Shown: positions 30,905 to 40,004 of the stretch, piece by piece
How the letters are laid out: each line of letters opens with the position of its first letter
How positions within the stretch are numbered: the stretch's first letter is position 1
NCBI RefSeq assembly: GCF_008632955.1
Contig: NZ_CP043959.1
Coordinates: forward strand, 6,448,001 to 6,512,000
DNA length: 64,000 nucleotides
Reading direction: 5' to 3'
Source of the DNA: Streptomyces tendae
GTDB lineage: Bacteria > Actinomycetota > Actinomycetes > Streptomycetales > Streptomycetaceae
Made by a program: the position numbers and the translations under genes
Notes under the pieces: generated by a model
Told to the model about the DNA's origin: nothing
Seen by the model: only the letters and a program-made list of their open reading frames with translations
Databases searched by the model: none

Positions 30905-32481
30905 GAGGGCTCCTTGTGCGCCGTCCGGAGTTCGCGGCGCAGGATCTTTCCGGAGGCGGCGCGGGGCACGCCGTCGATGAAGGTGACGTGCCGGACCCGC
31001 TTGTACGGGGCGACGTGCTCGGCGACGTACATCATGACCTCGCCCTCGGTGAGTTCCGGGGCGGAGGGGTGGCGGACGACGAAGGCGTGCGGGACCTCGT
31101 TGCCGTCGTCGTTGTAGACGCCGATGACGGCCGCGTCGGCGACACCGGGGTGGGTGAGCAGCAGCGCCTCCAGCTCGGCGGGCGCGACCTGGAAGCCCTT
31201 GTACTTGATGAGCTCCTTCACCCGGTCGACGACGAACAGCCACCCGTCGTCGTCCACATGACCCACGTCGCCGGTGTGCAGCCAGCCGTCCTCGTCGATC
31301 ATCGCGGCGGTGGCGTCGGGGCGTCCGAGGTAGCCCTTCATCACCTGCGGGCCGCGGATGAGGATCTCCCCGGACTCGCCCGGACCGAGGTCCTTGCCGG
31401 GGTCGTCGAGGGACACGATCCGCATCTCGGTGCCGGCGATGAGCTTGCCGACGGTGCCGGGCGGGGCCTCCTCCATGAGGTCCAGCGGTACGACGTGGGT
31501 GCCGGGCGACAGCTCCGTCATGCCGTACGCCTGGCCGACCGGGGGCAGGCCGAGCCGCTGCGCGCAGGCGGCGGCGAGGCTCGCGTCCAGGGGCGCGGCG
31601 GCGCTGATGACGTGTTTCAGCGAGCTGAGGTCGTACTGGGCGACGAGGGGGTGCTTGGCGAGGGCCAGCACGATCGGCGGGGCGACGTAGAGGGCGGTGA
31701 TGCGGTGGTTCTGGACGGCCGCGAGGAACTGCTCCAGGTCGAAGCGCGGCAGCACGACGACGGTCGCGCCGTGCCGCAGCGGGGCGTTCATCAGGGCCGT
31801 GAGGCCGTAGATGTGAAAGAACGGCAGCACGGCGAGGATGCGGTCGCCGGGACCCGCCGTGATCGCCGGCTGGAGCTGGGCGAGGTTGGTGGCGATCTGC
31901 CGGTGGGTGAGCATCACGCCCTTGGGGATGCCGGTCGTCCCGGAGGAGTACGGCAGCGCGGCGACGTCCTCGGCGGGGTCGATGTCGACGACCGGCTCGG
32001 GGGCCGTGGAGGCGAGCATGTCGATCAGCGAGCGGTGTCCGGGCGCGCTGTCGCAGACGAAGATCTCCTCGACCCCGCCCGCGAGTTCGGCGGCCCGGCG
32101 TGCGGAGTCCAGCAGCGGCGAGACGGTGACGATCCAGCGGGCCGCGCTGTCCGTCAGCTGCTTCGCGAACTCCTCGGGCGTGGCGAGGGGATGCACGGTG
32201 GTGACGGAGGCGCCCGCGCGGGTCGCCGCGTAGAAGGCGGTGGGGAAGGCGATCGTGTTGGGGCTGTGCAGGGCGAGCACGTCCCCTTTGCGCACGCCCG
32301 CCCCGGCGAGCCCGGCGGAGACCCGCCGGTGGAAGCGGTCCAGCTGTTCGTAGGTGAGGGTGGTGCCGTCGGTGCCGTCGATCAGCGCCGGGACGTTCCC
32401 GAACTCGGCGGCGCGCCCGAGCACCGCCTCGTGGATGGGGAGGTCGACCGGCGTGACGTCTGCGTACTCGCTGCGGAACAT
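30901..32481 (-). CDS. Acyl-CoA ligase (4-coumarate:CoA ligase-like, AMP-binding)
   Basis: The 526-residue ANL-superfamily enzyme has the P-loop Leu-Pro-Tyr-Ser-Ser-Gly-Thr-Thr-Gly-Ile-Pro-Lys-Gly at about 180-192, the A5 motif Tyr-Gly-Met-Thr-Glu at about 333-337, A7 Gly-Trp-Leu-His-Thr-Gly-Asp at about 414-420, A8 Asp-Arg-Val-Lys-Glu-Leu-Ile-Lys-Tyr-Lys-Gly and the A10 lysine in Ala-Ser-Gly-Lys-Ile-Leu-Arg-Arg. It activates a carboxylic acid to its CoA thioester via an acyl-AMP. In this cluster the likely substrate is the acid fed to the dehydrogenase and carboxylase, not coumarate. ATG 32481. Confidence 0.93.
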   Translation of the reverse strand: MFRSEYADVTPVDLPIHEAVLGRAAEFGNVPALIDGTDGTTLTYEQLDRFHRRVSAGLAGAGVRKGDVLALHSPNTIAFPTAFYAATRAGASVTTVHPLATPEEFAKQLTDSAARWIVTVSPLLDSARRAAELAGGVEEIFVCDSAPGHRSLIDMLASTAPEPVVDIDPAEDVAALPYSSGTTGIPKGVMLTHRQIATNLAQLQPAITAGPGDRILAVLPFFHIYGLTALMNAPLRHGATVVVLPRFDLEQFLAAVQNHRITALYVAPPIVLALAKHPLVAQYDLSSLKHVISAAAPLDASLAAACAQRLGLPPVGQAYGMTELSPGTHVVPLDLMEEAPPGTVGKLIAGTEMRIVSLDDPGKDLGPGESGEILIRGPQVMKGYLGRPDATAAMIDEDGWLHTGDVGHVDDDGWLFVVDRVKELIKYKGFQVAPAELEALLLTHPGVADAAVIGVYNDDGNEVPHAFVVRHPSAPELTEGEVMMYVAEHVAPYKRVRHVTFIDGVPRAASGKILRRELRTAHKEPS

Positions 32482-32510
32482 GGTTCCTCCAAGACGGCCG
32501 GGAGGCCTGC

Positions 32511-33674
32511 CTAGTACGACTTGGGCAGGCCCAGGGTCTGGTGGGAGACGTAGTTGAGAATCATCTCCCGGCTCACCGGGGCAATACGAGACACGCGTGC
32601 GGCCGTTATCAGCGAGGCGAGCCCGAACTCGCGGGTGAGGCCGTTGCCGCCGAGGGTGTGCACGGCCTGGTCGACGGCCTTCACGCACGCCTCCGCCGCC
32701 GCGTACTTCGCCATGTTGGCGGCCTCCCCGGCGCCGATGTCGTCGCCGGCGTCGTAGAGGTGGGCGGCCTTCTGCATCATCAGGCGGGCCAGTTCGAGGT
32801 CGATGTGGGCCTGCGCGAGGGGGTGCGCGATCGCCTGGTGGGAGCCGATGGGCGCTTTCCAGACGGTGCGGTCGCGGGCGTACTCGACGGCGCGGGACAG
32901 CGCGAAGCGGCCCATGCCGATCGCGAACGCGGCCGTCATGATGCGCTCGGGGTTCAGCCCGGCGAACAGCTGGAGCAGACCGGCGTCCTCGTCGCCCACG
33001 AGCGCGTCGGCGGGCAGCCGCACGTCGTCGAGGACCAGCTCGAACTGCTTCTCCGACGCGTTGAGTTCCATGTCGATCTTGTGGCGCCGGAAGCCGGGGG
33101 TGTCGCGCGGGACGATGAACAGGCAGGGCTTCAGGCGCCCGGTGCGGGCGTCCTCGGTGCGGCCGACGATCAGGGTGGCGTCGGCGATGTCCACGCCGGA
33201 GACGAACACCTTGCGGCCGGTGAGGAGCCAGTCGCCGGTGGCGGGGTCGCGGCGCGCGGTCGTGGTGATGCGGTGGGAGTTGGAGCCGGCGTCGGGCTCG
33301 GTGATGCCGAAGGCCATGGTGCGGGTGCCGTCGGCGAGGGCGGGCAGCCAGTCCCGCTTCTGTTCCTCGGTGCCGAAGCGGGCGATCACCGTGCCGCAGA
33401 TGGCCGGGGTGACCACCATGAGGAGGAGGGGGCAGCCGGCGGCGCCGAGTTCCTCCAGGACGATGGAGAGTTCGGAGATGCCGCCGCCTCCTCCGCCGTG
33501 TTCCTCCGGAAGGTTGACGCCGAGGTAGCCGAGTTTGGCGGCCTCCGCCCAGAGTTCGGTGGCGGGCCTGCCTTCCTCCACGGTGCGGGTGAAGTAGGCG
33601 CGGCCGTATTTGTGACCCAGGGCGGATACCGCTGCGCGGAGGGCCTTGTGTTCTTCTGACTCGATCACCGGCAT
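32511..33674 (-). CDS. Acyl-CoA dehydrogenase
   Basis: The 387-residue FAD enzyme of normal length has the N-terminal helical domain to about 115, the FAD/substrate motif Ala-Phe-Gly-Ile-Thr-Glu-Pro-Asp-Ala-Gly-Ser-Asn at about 120-131, Val-Phe-Val-Ser-Gly-Val-Asp at about 155, Asn-Pro-Glu-Arg-Ile-Met-Thr-Ala, and Leu-Gly-Gly-Asn-Gly-Leu-Thr-Arg-Glu-Phe near the C-terminus. It forms a 2,3-double bond in an acyl-CoA, passing electrons to ETF. It sits between the ligase and the carboxylase, as expected for a pathway such as citronellyl-CoA or isovaleryl-CoA breakdown. The neighbours overlap little; the gap to the ligase gene is 29 bases. Confidence 0.93.
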   Translation of the reverse strand: MPVIESEEHKALRAAVSALGHKYGRAYFTRTVEEGRPATELWAEAAKLGYLGVNLPEEHGGGGGGISELSIVLEELGAAGCPLLLMVVTPAICGTVIARFGTEEQKRDWLPALADGTRTMAFGITEPDAGSNSHRITTTARRDPATGDWLLTGRKVFVSGVDIADATLIVGRTEDARTGRLKPCLFIVPRDTPGFRRHKIDMELNASEKQFELVLDDVRLPADALVGDEDAGLLQLFAGLNPERIMTAAFAIGMGRFALSRAVEYARDRTVWKAPIGSHQAIAHPLAQAHIDLELARLMMQKAAHLYDAGDDIGAGEAANMAKYAAAEACVKAVDQAVHTLGGNGLTREFGLASLITAARVSRIAPVSREMILNYVSHQTLGLPKSY

Positions 33675-33737
33675 GTGGGCTCCTTGGGAGGCAGGGGCTT
33701 GAGTCGTAGGGGCGGTGCGGGTCGTGTGCGGCTGGTC

Positions 33738-33827
33738 GCGCAGTTCCCCGCGCCCCTGTGGGGGTGTCCTTGGGACGTGCGCTCCCTGCGGGTTCGCGCG
33801 GCTGGTCGCGCAGTTCCCCCGCGCCCC
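33738..33827. repeat. Two direct half-copies of the dispersed GCGCAGTTCCCC element
   Basis: GCGCAGTTCCCCGCGCCCC at 33738-33756 and a copy with one extra C at 33808-33827 lie 70 bases apart in the same orientation, inside the operon, between the acyl-CoA dehydrogenase and carboxylase alpha genes. They are the left arm of the perfect hairpin found at 10684-10729. The second copy abuts the carboxylase stop codon. Confidence 0.8.
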
Positions 33828-35672
33828 TCAGGGGGCTTCCCGCACCACCGCCAAGAGGGCGCCCACTTCGACCTGCCGGCCGGGGGTTGCGTGGAGGGCG
33901 GTGAGGGTGCCCGTGGTGGGGGCGGTGATCTTGTGCTGCATCTTCATCGCCTCCAGCCAGAGCAGAGGCCGGCCGGCCTCCACGCTCGCTCCCTCGGTGA
34001 CGCCCTCGGCGATGCGGACGACCGTGCCGGGCATCGGGGCGAGGAGGGAGCCGGGGGCGTGGTCGGGCTCCGGGTCGGGGAAGCGGGGCAGGACGGTGAG
34101 CGCGGTGGCGCCGAGGTACACACGGTCGCCGTAGCGGCTCACCTCGTAGCGCCGTCGTACGCCGTCGACCTCGAGGATCACCAGGGCCGCGTCGGCGTGG
34201 ACGACCGTCACGCCGTCGGCCGCGAGGCCACTGCGGGTGTGGCGGTAACGCACCTCGTGCTCCTCGCCGTTCGTCGCGTACCTCTTCACCTGCGGCTGCG
34301 ACGGCACGTTGCGCCAGCCGCCGAAGCGGGAACGGCCGTGCGCGTCGGCGAGGGCGGCGGCGAGCGGGGCGTACGGGTCGGCGGCGGGCGCGGTGAGGGC
34401 GGTCAGGTGACGGTCGTAGAAGCCGGTGTCCATGTGGCCCTGGGTGAACTCCCCGTGGCGCAGAGAGCGGACGAGCAGGTCACGGTTGGTGACGGGACCG
34501 TGGATCACGGCGCGCTCCAGGGCGGCCGCAAGTTTGCGGACCGCCTCCGCGCGGGTCGGGGCGTGGGCCACGACCTTGGCGAGCATCGGGTCGTAGTGGA
34601 CGCCGATGTCGTCGCCGTCGGTGTAGCCGGTGTCGAGGCGGACGGCGCCGGGGACGGCGAGGCGGTGCAGGCGGCCGGTCTGCGGGGCCCAGTCGTGGGC
34701 GGGGTCCTCGGCGTAGAGGCGGGCCTCGACGGCGTGGCCGCGCGGGGCCGGCGGCTCGGCGTCCAGCGCGTGTCCTTCGGCGACCCGGATCTGCTCGGCG
34801 ACCAGGTCCAGGTCGAACACCTCCTCGGTGACGGGGTGTTCGACCTGGAGCCGGGTGTTCATCTCCAGGAAGTGTGCCCGCTCCCCCGCGACCAGGAACT
34901 CCACGGTGCCCGCGCCGACGTAGCCGACGGCGCGGGCGGCGCGTACGGCGAGCGTGTGAAGTTCCTCGGTGAGCGCGTCGGAGAGGCCGGGCGCCGGGGC
35001 CTCCTCGATCACCTTCTGGTGCCTGCGCTGCAGGGAGCAGTCGCGGGTACCGAGCGCCCACACCGTGCCGTGGGTGTCGGCGAGCACCTGCACCTCGACG
35101 TGCCGGCCGTCCTCCAGGTACGGCTCGACGAACACCTCTCCGTCGCCGAAGGCGCTCGCGGCCTCCGCGCGGGCGGCGGCGAGTTCGCCGTCCAGATCGG
35201 CGAGACGGCGCACCACGCGCATGCCGCGTCCGCCGCCGCCGGCCGCGGCCTTCACCAGCACCGGCAGGTCGGCCTCGGTGACGTCGGTGAGCGGTTCGAC
35301 GCCCATGAGCCGCTTGGCGCGCGTCTTGGACGCCATCGCCTCGATCGCCTCCGGCGGCGGCCCGATCCACTCCAGGCCGGCGTCCTGGACGGCGCGCGCG
35401 AAGCCGGCGTTCTCGGAGAGGAAGCCGTAGCCGGGGTGCACGGCGTCCGCGCCGGCCGCGAGGGCGGCCTTCACGATCAGGTCGCCGCGCAGATACGTGT
35501 CGGCGGGCGCGGAGCCGGGGAGCCGTACGGCCGTGTCGGCGACGCGTGTGTGGAGGGCGCCCGCGTCGGCGTCGGAGTGCACGGCGACGGTCCGGATGCC
35601 GAGGTCACGGCAGGTGCGGGCGATGCGGCAGGCGATCTCACCGCGGTTCGCGACAAGGACGGAAGTAATCAC
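33828..35672 (-). CDS. Acyl-CoA carboxylase alpha subunit (biotin carboxylase plus BCCP)
   Basis: The 614-residue protein combines a biotin carboxylase domain (about 1-450: Val-Leu-Val-Ala-Asn-Arg-Gly-Glu-Ile-Ala, His-Pro-Gly-Tyr-Gly-Phe-Leu-Ser-Glu-Asn, the ATP loop Gly-Gly-Gly-Gly-Arg-Gly-Met, Glu-Met-Asn-Thr-Arg-Leu-Gln-Val-Glu-His) with a C-terminal biotin carrier domain whose lysine is in Glu-Ala-Met-Lys-Met near residue 580. It carboxylates biotin with ATP and bicarbonate for the beta subunit encoded just upstream. Architecture and context match methylcrotonyl- or geranyl-CoA carboxylase. GTG 35672, seven bases after the beta-subunit stop. Confidence 0.94.
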   Translation of the reverse strand: MITSVLVANRGEIACRIARTCRDLGIRTVAVHSDADAGALHTRVADTAVRLPGSAPADTYLRGDLIVKAALAAGADAVHPGYGFLSENAGFARAVQDAGLEWIGPPPEAIEAMASKTRAKRLMGVEPLTDVTEADLPVLVKAAAGGGGRGMRVVRRLADLDGELAAARAEAASAFGDGEVFVEPYLEDGRHVEVQVLADTHGTVWALGTRDCSLQRRHQKVIEEAPAPGLSDALTEELHTLAVRAARAVGYVGAGTVEFLVAGERAHFLEMNTRLQVEHPVTEEVFDLDLVAEQIRVAEGHALDAEPPAPRGHAVEARLYAEDPAHDWAPQTGRLHRLAVPGAVRLDTGYTDGDDIGVHYDPMLAKVVAHAPTRAEAVRKLAAALERAVIHGPVTNRDLLVRSLRHGEFTQGHMDTGFYDRHLTALTAPAADPYAPLAAALADAHGRSRFGGWRNVPSQPQVKRYATNGEEHEVRYRHTRSGLAADGVTVVHADAALVILEVDGVRRRYEVSRYGDRVYLGATALTVLPRFPDPEPDHAPGSLLAPMPGTVVRIAEGVTEGASVEAGRPLLWLEAMKMQHKITAPTTGTLTALHATPGRQVEVGALLAVVREAP

Positions 35673-35679
35673 TGGTGCC

Positions 35680-37278
35680 TCACATCCGGAAGACGCCGAA
35701 GCCGCCACGCGCGCCCTCGTAGGGGGCGGTGTGGACGGCTGACAGGCACAGGCCGAGGACGGTGCGGGTGTCGCGCGGGTCGATGACGCCGTCGTCGTAC
35801 AGCCGCCCGGACAGGAACATCGGCAGGGACTCGGACTCGATCTGCTGCTCCACCATGGTGCGCAGCGCCGCGTCCGCCTCGTCGTCGTACGGCCGGCCCT
35901 TCGCGGCGGCGGACTGGCGGGCGACGATGGACAGCACGCCGGCGAGCTGCTGCGGGCCCATGACGGCGGACTTGGCGCTGGGCCAGGCGAACAGGAAGCG
36001 CGGGTCGTAGGCCCGTCCGCACATGCCGTAGTGGCCGGCGCCGTAGGAGGCGCCCATGAGGACGGACAGGTGCGGGACGCGGGAGTTGGAGACCGCGTTG
36101 ATCATCATGGCGCCGTGCTTGATGATGCCGCCCTGCTCGTACTCCTTGCCGACCATGTAGCCGGTGGTGTTGTGCAGGAACAGCAGCGGAATGTCGCGCT
36201 GGTTGGCCAACTGGATGAACTGCGCGGCCTTTTGTGACTCCTCGCTGAACAGCACGCCCTGGGCGTTGGCGAGGATGCCGACCGGGTAGCCGTGCAGGCC
36301 CGCCCAGCCGGTGACCAGGCTGGTGCCGTACAGCGGCTTGAACTCGTCGAAGTCGGAGGCGTCGACGATCCTCGCGATCACCTCGCGCGGGTCGAAGGGG
36401 ATCTTCAGGTCGCCGGGGACGATGCCAAGCAGTTCCTCCGGGTCGTACCTGGGCGGCTCGGCGGGATCCGGATCGGGGTGCGCCTTGCGGTGGTTGAGAC
36501 GGGCGACGACCCTGCGGGCCTGGCGCAGCGCGTCCGGCTCGTCGGCGGCGAAGTGGTCGGCGAGGCCGGAGACGCGGGCGTGCATCTCCGCGCCGCCCAG
36601 GGACTCGTCGTCGCTCTCCTCACCGGTCGCCATCTTCACCAGCGGCGGGCCGCCGAGGAACACCTTGGCGCGTTCCTTGACCATGATCGTGTGGTCGGAC
36701 ATGCCGGGGATGTACGCGCCGCCCGCCGTGGAGTTGCCGAAGACGACGGCGATCGTGGGGATGCCGGCCGCCGACAGCCGGGTGAGGTCGCGGAAGATCG
36801 CGCCGCCCGGGATGAAGATCTCCTTCTGCGAGGGCAGGTCGGCGCCGCCGGACTCGACGAGGCTGATGACGGGCAGCCGGTTGGCGAGCGCGATCTCGTT
36901 GGCGCGCAGGGCCTTCTTCAGCGACCAGGGGTTGCTGGCACCGCCGCGCACGGTCGGGTCGTTGGCGGTGATCACGCACTCCACGCCCTCGACGACCCCG
37001 ATGCCGGTGACCATGGACGCGCCTACGGTCCAGTCGCTGCCCCAGGCGGCCAGCGGGGACAGTTCCAGGAACGGGATGTCCGGGTCGAGCAGCAGCTCGA
37101 CCCGCTCACGGGCCAGCAGCTTGCCGCGCCCCCGGTGCCGCTCGACGTACTTCTCACCGCCGCCCGCGAGGGCCTTGGCGTGCTCGGTGTCGAGTTCGGC
37201 CAGCTTGGCGAGCATGGCGTCGCGGTGCTCCTGGTGGTCCGGGTCGGACGGGTTCAGGGCGGACGCGAGGACCGTCAC
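35680..37278 (-). CDS. Acyl-CoA carboxylase beta subunit (carboxyltransferase)
   Basis: The 532-residue carboxyltransferase of the MccB/AccD type has Arg-Gly-Lys-Leu-Leu-Ala-Arg-Glu-Arg-Val at about 51-60, Ala-Asn-Asp-Pro-Thr-Val-Arg-Gly-Gly, an oxyanion-hole region Gly-Asn-Ser-Thr-Ala-Gly-Gly-Ala-Tyr at about 190 and the second Gly-Ala-Ser-Tyr-Gly-Ala-Gly-His-Tyr-Gly-Met at about 430. Ala-Gly-Gly-Ala-Tyr-Ile-Pro-Gly-Met and the Asn-Thr-Thr-Gly-Tyr-Met motif favour the 3-methylcrotonyl/geranyl-CoA group over acetyl/propionyl-CoA carboxylases. It transfers CO2 from biotin to the gamma carbon of the enoyl-CoA. GTG 37278 overlaps the previous stop. Confidence 0.94.
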   Translation of the reverse strand: MTVLASALNPSDPDHQEHRDAMLAKLAELDTEHAKALAGGGEKYVERHRGRGKLLARERVELLLDPDIPFLELSPLAAWGSDWTVGASMVTGIGVVEGVECVITANDPTVRGGASNPWSLKKALRANEIALANRLPVISLVESGGADLPSQKEIFIPGGAIFRDLTRLSAAGIPTIAVVFGNSTAGGAYIPGMSDHTIMVKERAKVFLGGPPLVKMATGEESDDESLGGAEMHARVSGLADHFAADEPDALRQARRVVARLNHRKAHPDPDPAEPPRYDPEELLGIVPGDLKIPFDPREVIARIVDASDFDEFKPLYGTSLVTGWAGLHGYPVGILANAQGVLFSEESQKAAQFIQLANQRDIPLLFLHNTTGYMVGKEYEQGGIIKHGAMMINAVSNSRVPHLSVLMGASYGAGHYGMCGRAYDPRFLFAWPSAKSAVMGPQQLAGVLSIVARQSAAAKGRPYDDEADAALRTMVEQQIESESLPMFLSGRLYDDGVIDPRDTRTVLGLCLSAVHTAPYEGARGGFGVFRM

Positions 37279-38963
37279 AGGAGGACCTCCGGGATGTCGG
37301 CGTGGCGGGAGCGCAGCCACTCGCCCAGCGCCTTGGCCTGCGGATCGAAACGGGCCTGCGCGGCCACGCCCTCGCCGAGGATCCCCTCGACGACGAAGTT
37401 CAGGGCGCGCAGGTTCGGCAGCGCGTGCCGGCTGACGGGCAGGTCGCGGGCCTCCGGGATCAGCTCGCGGAACCGCTCGACGGTCAGCTCGTGCGCGAGC
37501 CACCGCCAGGCGTCGTCCGTCCGCGCCCACACGCCGACGTTGGCGTTGCCGCCCTTGTCGCCGCTGCGGGCGCCGGCCACCCGGCCGAGGGGGCGCGGGC
37601 GGCCGGCCCGGCGGCAGCGGCTCGGGAGGGCGGGTGGCGGCACGGCGTCCAGGGCGGCGGTGTCCTGCGGCGGGTCCACGGTGATCCGACGCCCGTCGTG
37701 GAGGACGGCCACATGGTCGACGTCACCATGGGGCACGTACACATCCTCGAAGACCCCATAGGGGGAGCCCTTCCCGGGTGGCGCCACCACATGGAACCCG
37801 GGGTAGCTGGCCAGCGCCAGCTCGATCGCGGCCCCGCTGAGCACCCGCCCGACCTTCTGCTGGTCCGCATCCCGTACGACGAGACGCAGCAGCGCGCTGG
37901 CGGTCTCCTCCGTGCCGGCGTCGGGCCGGTCGGTACGGGCGAGCTCCCACCGCACGTCGGCGGGCGGTGACGCGCCGAGGGCGTCCCCCATCTGCTCGCG
38001 TACGAGTGCGGCCTTGGCCTCGATGTCGAGCCCGGTGAGCACGAAGACGACCTCGTTGCGGAAGCCGCCGAGCCGGTTGCGGCCGACCTTGAGGGTGGGC
38101 GGGGGTGCCTCCCCGCGCACCCCCTCGATCCGCACCTGGTCGGGGCCGTCCTGGGTGAGCGTGACGGTGTCCAGCCGCGCGGTGACGTCCGGCCCGGCGT
38201 ACCGGGCGCCGCCCGTCTCGTACAGCAGCTGCGCGGTGACCGTGCCGACGTCGACGAAGCCGCCGGTGCCGGGGTGCTTGGTGACGACACTGCTGCCGTC
38301 CTCGTGCAGCTCGGCGAGCGGGAAGCCGGGCCGGCGCAGGTCGCGGGGGTCGCGCTCGCCGAAGAAGGCGTAGTTGCCGCCGGTGGCCTGCGCCCCGCAC
38401 TCCAGGACGTGCCCGGCGACGACCGCGCCGGCCAGCCGGTCGTGGTCGTCGGGCTTCCATCCGAAGTGCGCGGCGGCGGGCCCGGTGACCAGGGCGGCAT
38501 CGGTGACCCGCCCGGTGACGACCACGTCGGCGCCGGCCCGCAGGCACTCCGCGACGCCGAAACCGCCGAGGTAGGCGTGGGCGGCGAGGCTGCCGGGGTG
38601 GCGGGCGGTGAGGTCGTCACCCTCGACGTGTGCGACCCGCACGGGGATGTCCAGGCGGCCCGCCGACTCCCGGATCGCGGCCGCCAGTCCGGCCGGGTTG
38701 AGCCCGCCCGCGTTGGTGACGATCCGGACGCCCTTCTCGTGCGCGAGGCCGAGGGTGTCCTCCAGCTGGCGCAGGAAGGTGCGGGCGTATCCGGCGGACG
38801 GGTCCTTCAGCCGGTCCCGGGCCAGGATGAGCATGGTCAGCTCGGCGAGGTAGTCGCCGGTGAGGACGTCGACCTCGCCGCCGTCGAGCATCTCGCGCAG
38901 GGCGGAGAAGCGGTCGCCGTAGAAGCCGGAGAAGTTGCCGATGCGCAGGGGGGCCGCCGTCAC
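37275..38963 (-). CDS. AtuA-family protein (DUF1446), acyclic terpene utilisation
   Basis: The 562-residue protein has the DUF1446/AtuA domain over residues 1-450 (Ile-Gly-Asn-Phe-Ser-Gly-Phe-Tyr-Gly-Asp-Arg at the start, Thr-Asn-Ala-Gly-Gly-Leu-Asn-Pro, Val-Val-Thr-Gly-Arg-Val-Thr-Asp-Ala-Ala, Glu-Cys-Gly-Ala-Gln-Ala-Thr-Gly-Gly-Asn-Tyr) and a C-terminal AtuA-like segment with Ala-Arg-Ser-Gly-Asp-Lys-Gly-Gly-Asn-Ala-Asn. AtuA is essential for citronellol and geraniol catabolism in Pseudomonas, but its reaction is not established. Here it sits directly upstream of a geranyl/methylcrotonyl-type carboxylase. GTGA overlaps on both sides show tight coupling. Confidence 0.9.
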   Translation of the reverse strand: MTAAPLRIGNFSGFYGDRFSALREMLDGGEVDVLTGDYLAELTMLILARDRLKDPSAGYARTFLRQLEDTLGLAHEKGVRIVTNAGGLNPAGLAAAIRESAGRLDIPVRVAHVEGDDLTARHPGSLAAHAYLGGFGVAECLRAGADVVVTGRVTDAALVTGPAAAHFGWKPDDHDRLAGAVVAGHVLECGAQATGGNYAFFGERDPRDLRRPGFPLAELHEDGSSVVTKHPGTGGFVDVGTVTAQLLYETGGARYAGPDVTARLDTVTLTQDGPDQVRIEGVRGEAPPPTLKVGRNRLGGFRNEVVFVLTGLDIEAKAALVREQMGDALGASPPADVRWELARTDRPDAGTEETASALLRLVVRDADQQKVGRVLSGAAIELALASYPGFHVVAPPGKGSPYGVFEDVYVPHGDVDHVAVLHDGRRITVDPPQDTAALDAVPPPALPSRCRRAGRPRPLGRVAGARSGDKGGNANVGVWARTDDAWRWLAHELTVERFRELIPEARDLPVSRHALPNLRALNFVVEGILGEGVAAQARFDPQAKALGEWLRSRHADIPEVLL

Positions 38964-39757
38964 CGCGCGCCCTCCCCCTTCGGTTCCCGTCCACCGCCGG
39001 GCGGCCCGGCGAAGGCCTGGGCGATGTCCAGCCAGCGGTCGGCGTCGGGGCCGTCGGCGGTGAGCGCGAGGTCGGCGCGGTGGGCGCGCCGGGTGACCAG
39101 CAGGCAGAAGTCGAGCGCGGGGCCGGTGACGCGCTGGGGGGCGTCCATGGGTCCGTACGTCCAGATGTCGCCGCCCGGCCCGGTGAGTTCGACACGGAAG
39201 GGGTCGGCGGGCGGGGTGAGCCCGTGCACGCCGTACGCGAAGTCCCGGGTGCGCACGCCGAGCCAGGCGACGTGCCGGAGGCGGTCGGTGGGCGGGCGGG
39301 TCACGCCGAGCGTGTCGGCGACGTCCTGGGCGTGCGCCCAGGTCTCCATCAGGCGGGCGGTGGCCACGGAGGCGGCGGACATGGGCGGCCCGAACCAGGG
39401 GAACCGCGCCCCCGCCGGTGCCTCCCGCAGCGCCTTCTGCAGTGCCGCGCGCCCTTCCCGCCAGCGGGTGAGCAGCGCGGCGGGCTCGGCGCGGGCGTAC
39501 TCCTCGGCGCCGTCGTCGACGTAGCTGTGCGGGGCGGCGAGGGCCTGATCGACCAGCGCCCGGAAGCCGTCGGCGTCGGTGACGGCGGTCCACGCGCAGC
39601 GGTCCGTCCAGGCGAGGTGCCCGATCTGGTGGGCGACGGTCCATCCGGCGGCGGGCGTGGGCAGCGCCCACCGGTCGGGCCCGAGGCCGGCCACCAGCCG
39701 GTCGAGCTCCTCACTCTCCTCACGCAGATCGTCGATCACAGGCGTCGGATCGGACAC
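38960..39757 (-). CDS. TIGR03084-family DinB/MDMPI-fold protein, first gene of the operon
   Basis: The 265-residue protein has the mycothiol-dependent isomerase-like fold: Thr-Val-Ala-His-Gln-Ile-Gly-His-Leu-Ala-Trp-Thr at about 40-51 with metal-binding His, Arg-Leu-Met-Glu-Thr-Trp-Ala-His-Ala-Gln-Asp-Val at about 135-147 (a further Glu/His), and a C-terminal half (about 185-255) resembling the TIGR03084 extension. The metal-dependent bundle probably uses mycothiol or water on a pathway intermediate; this is an inference. GTG 39757 is preceded by GAGGGGAGC and about 47 bases after the predicted transcription start. Confidence 0.85.
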   Translation of the reverse strand: MSDPTPVIDDLREESEELDRLVAGLGPDRWALPTPAAGWTVAHQIGHLAWTDRCAWTAVTDADGFRALVDQALAAPHSYVDDGAEEYARAEPAALLTRWREGRAALQKALREAPAGARFPWFGPPMSAASVATARLMETWAHAQDVADTLGVTRPPTDRLRHVAWLGVRTRDFAYGVHGLTPPADPFRVELTGPGGDIWTYGPMDAPQRVTGPALDFCLLVTRRAHRADLALTADGPDADRWLDIAQAFAGPPGGGREPKGEGAR

Positions 39758-39810
39758 GAGGTCGCTCCCCTCGGGACGCGGACACGGCGGTGTGCGGCGC
39801 GGTTGGGGGG

Positions 39811-39839
39811 AGCATGGCAGGGGGCCAGGAAACAAGCAA
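39811..39839 (-). promoter_or_regulatory. Promoter of the AtuA/carboxylase operon
   Basis: On the minus strand TTGCTT (39834-39839) and CATGCT (39811-39816) are separated by exactly 17 bases. Transcription would start near 39804. The -35 lies inside the palindrome at 39836-39849. Confidence 0.55.
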
Positions 39840-39849
39840 GCGTGCTTGC
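39836..39849. promoter_or_regulatory. Palindromic operator GCAAGC-GT-GCTTGC
   Basis: A perfect 6+2+6 palindrome overlaps the -35 of the operon promoter. The position and the AAGC/GCTT composition are typical of TetR-family acyl-CoA-responsive repressors in actinobacteria. The TetR encoded by the last gene of the operon (29548-30162) is the obvious candidate. Confidence 0.6.
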
Positions 39850-40004
39850 ATGTCTTTTTCCGGGGCCATGGCGCCGCTCACCGACGAGCCGGCATCACTC
39901 CGGAAGACTCAGAGCCTCACCCGGGCTCAGATGGTCCATGACCATGGGCGTCACTCAGGGGCGGGTCGGTCAGGTCCGGCGTGGCGCGACTCGCCTCGAC
40001 ACCT

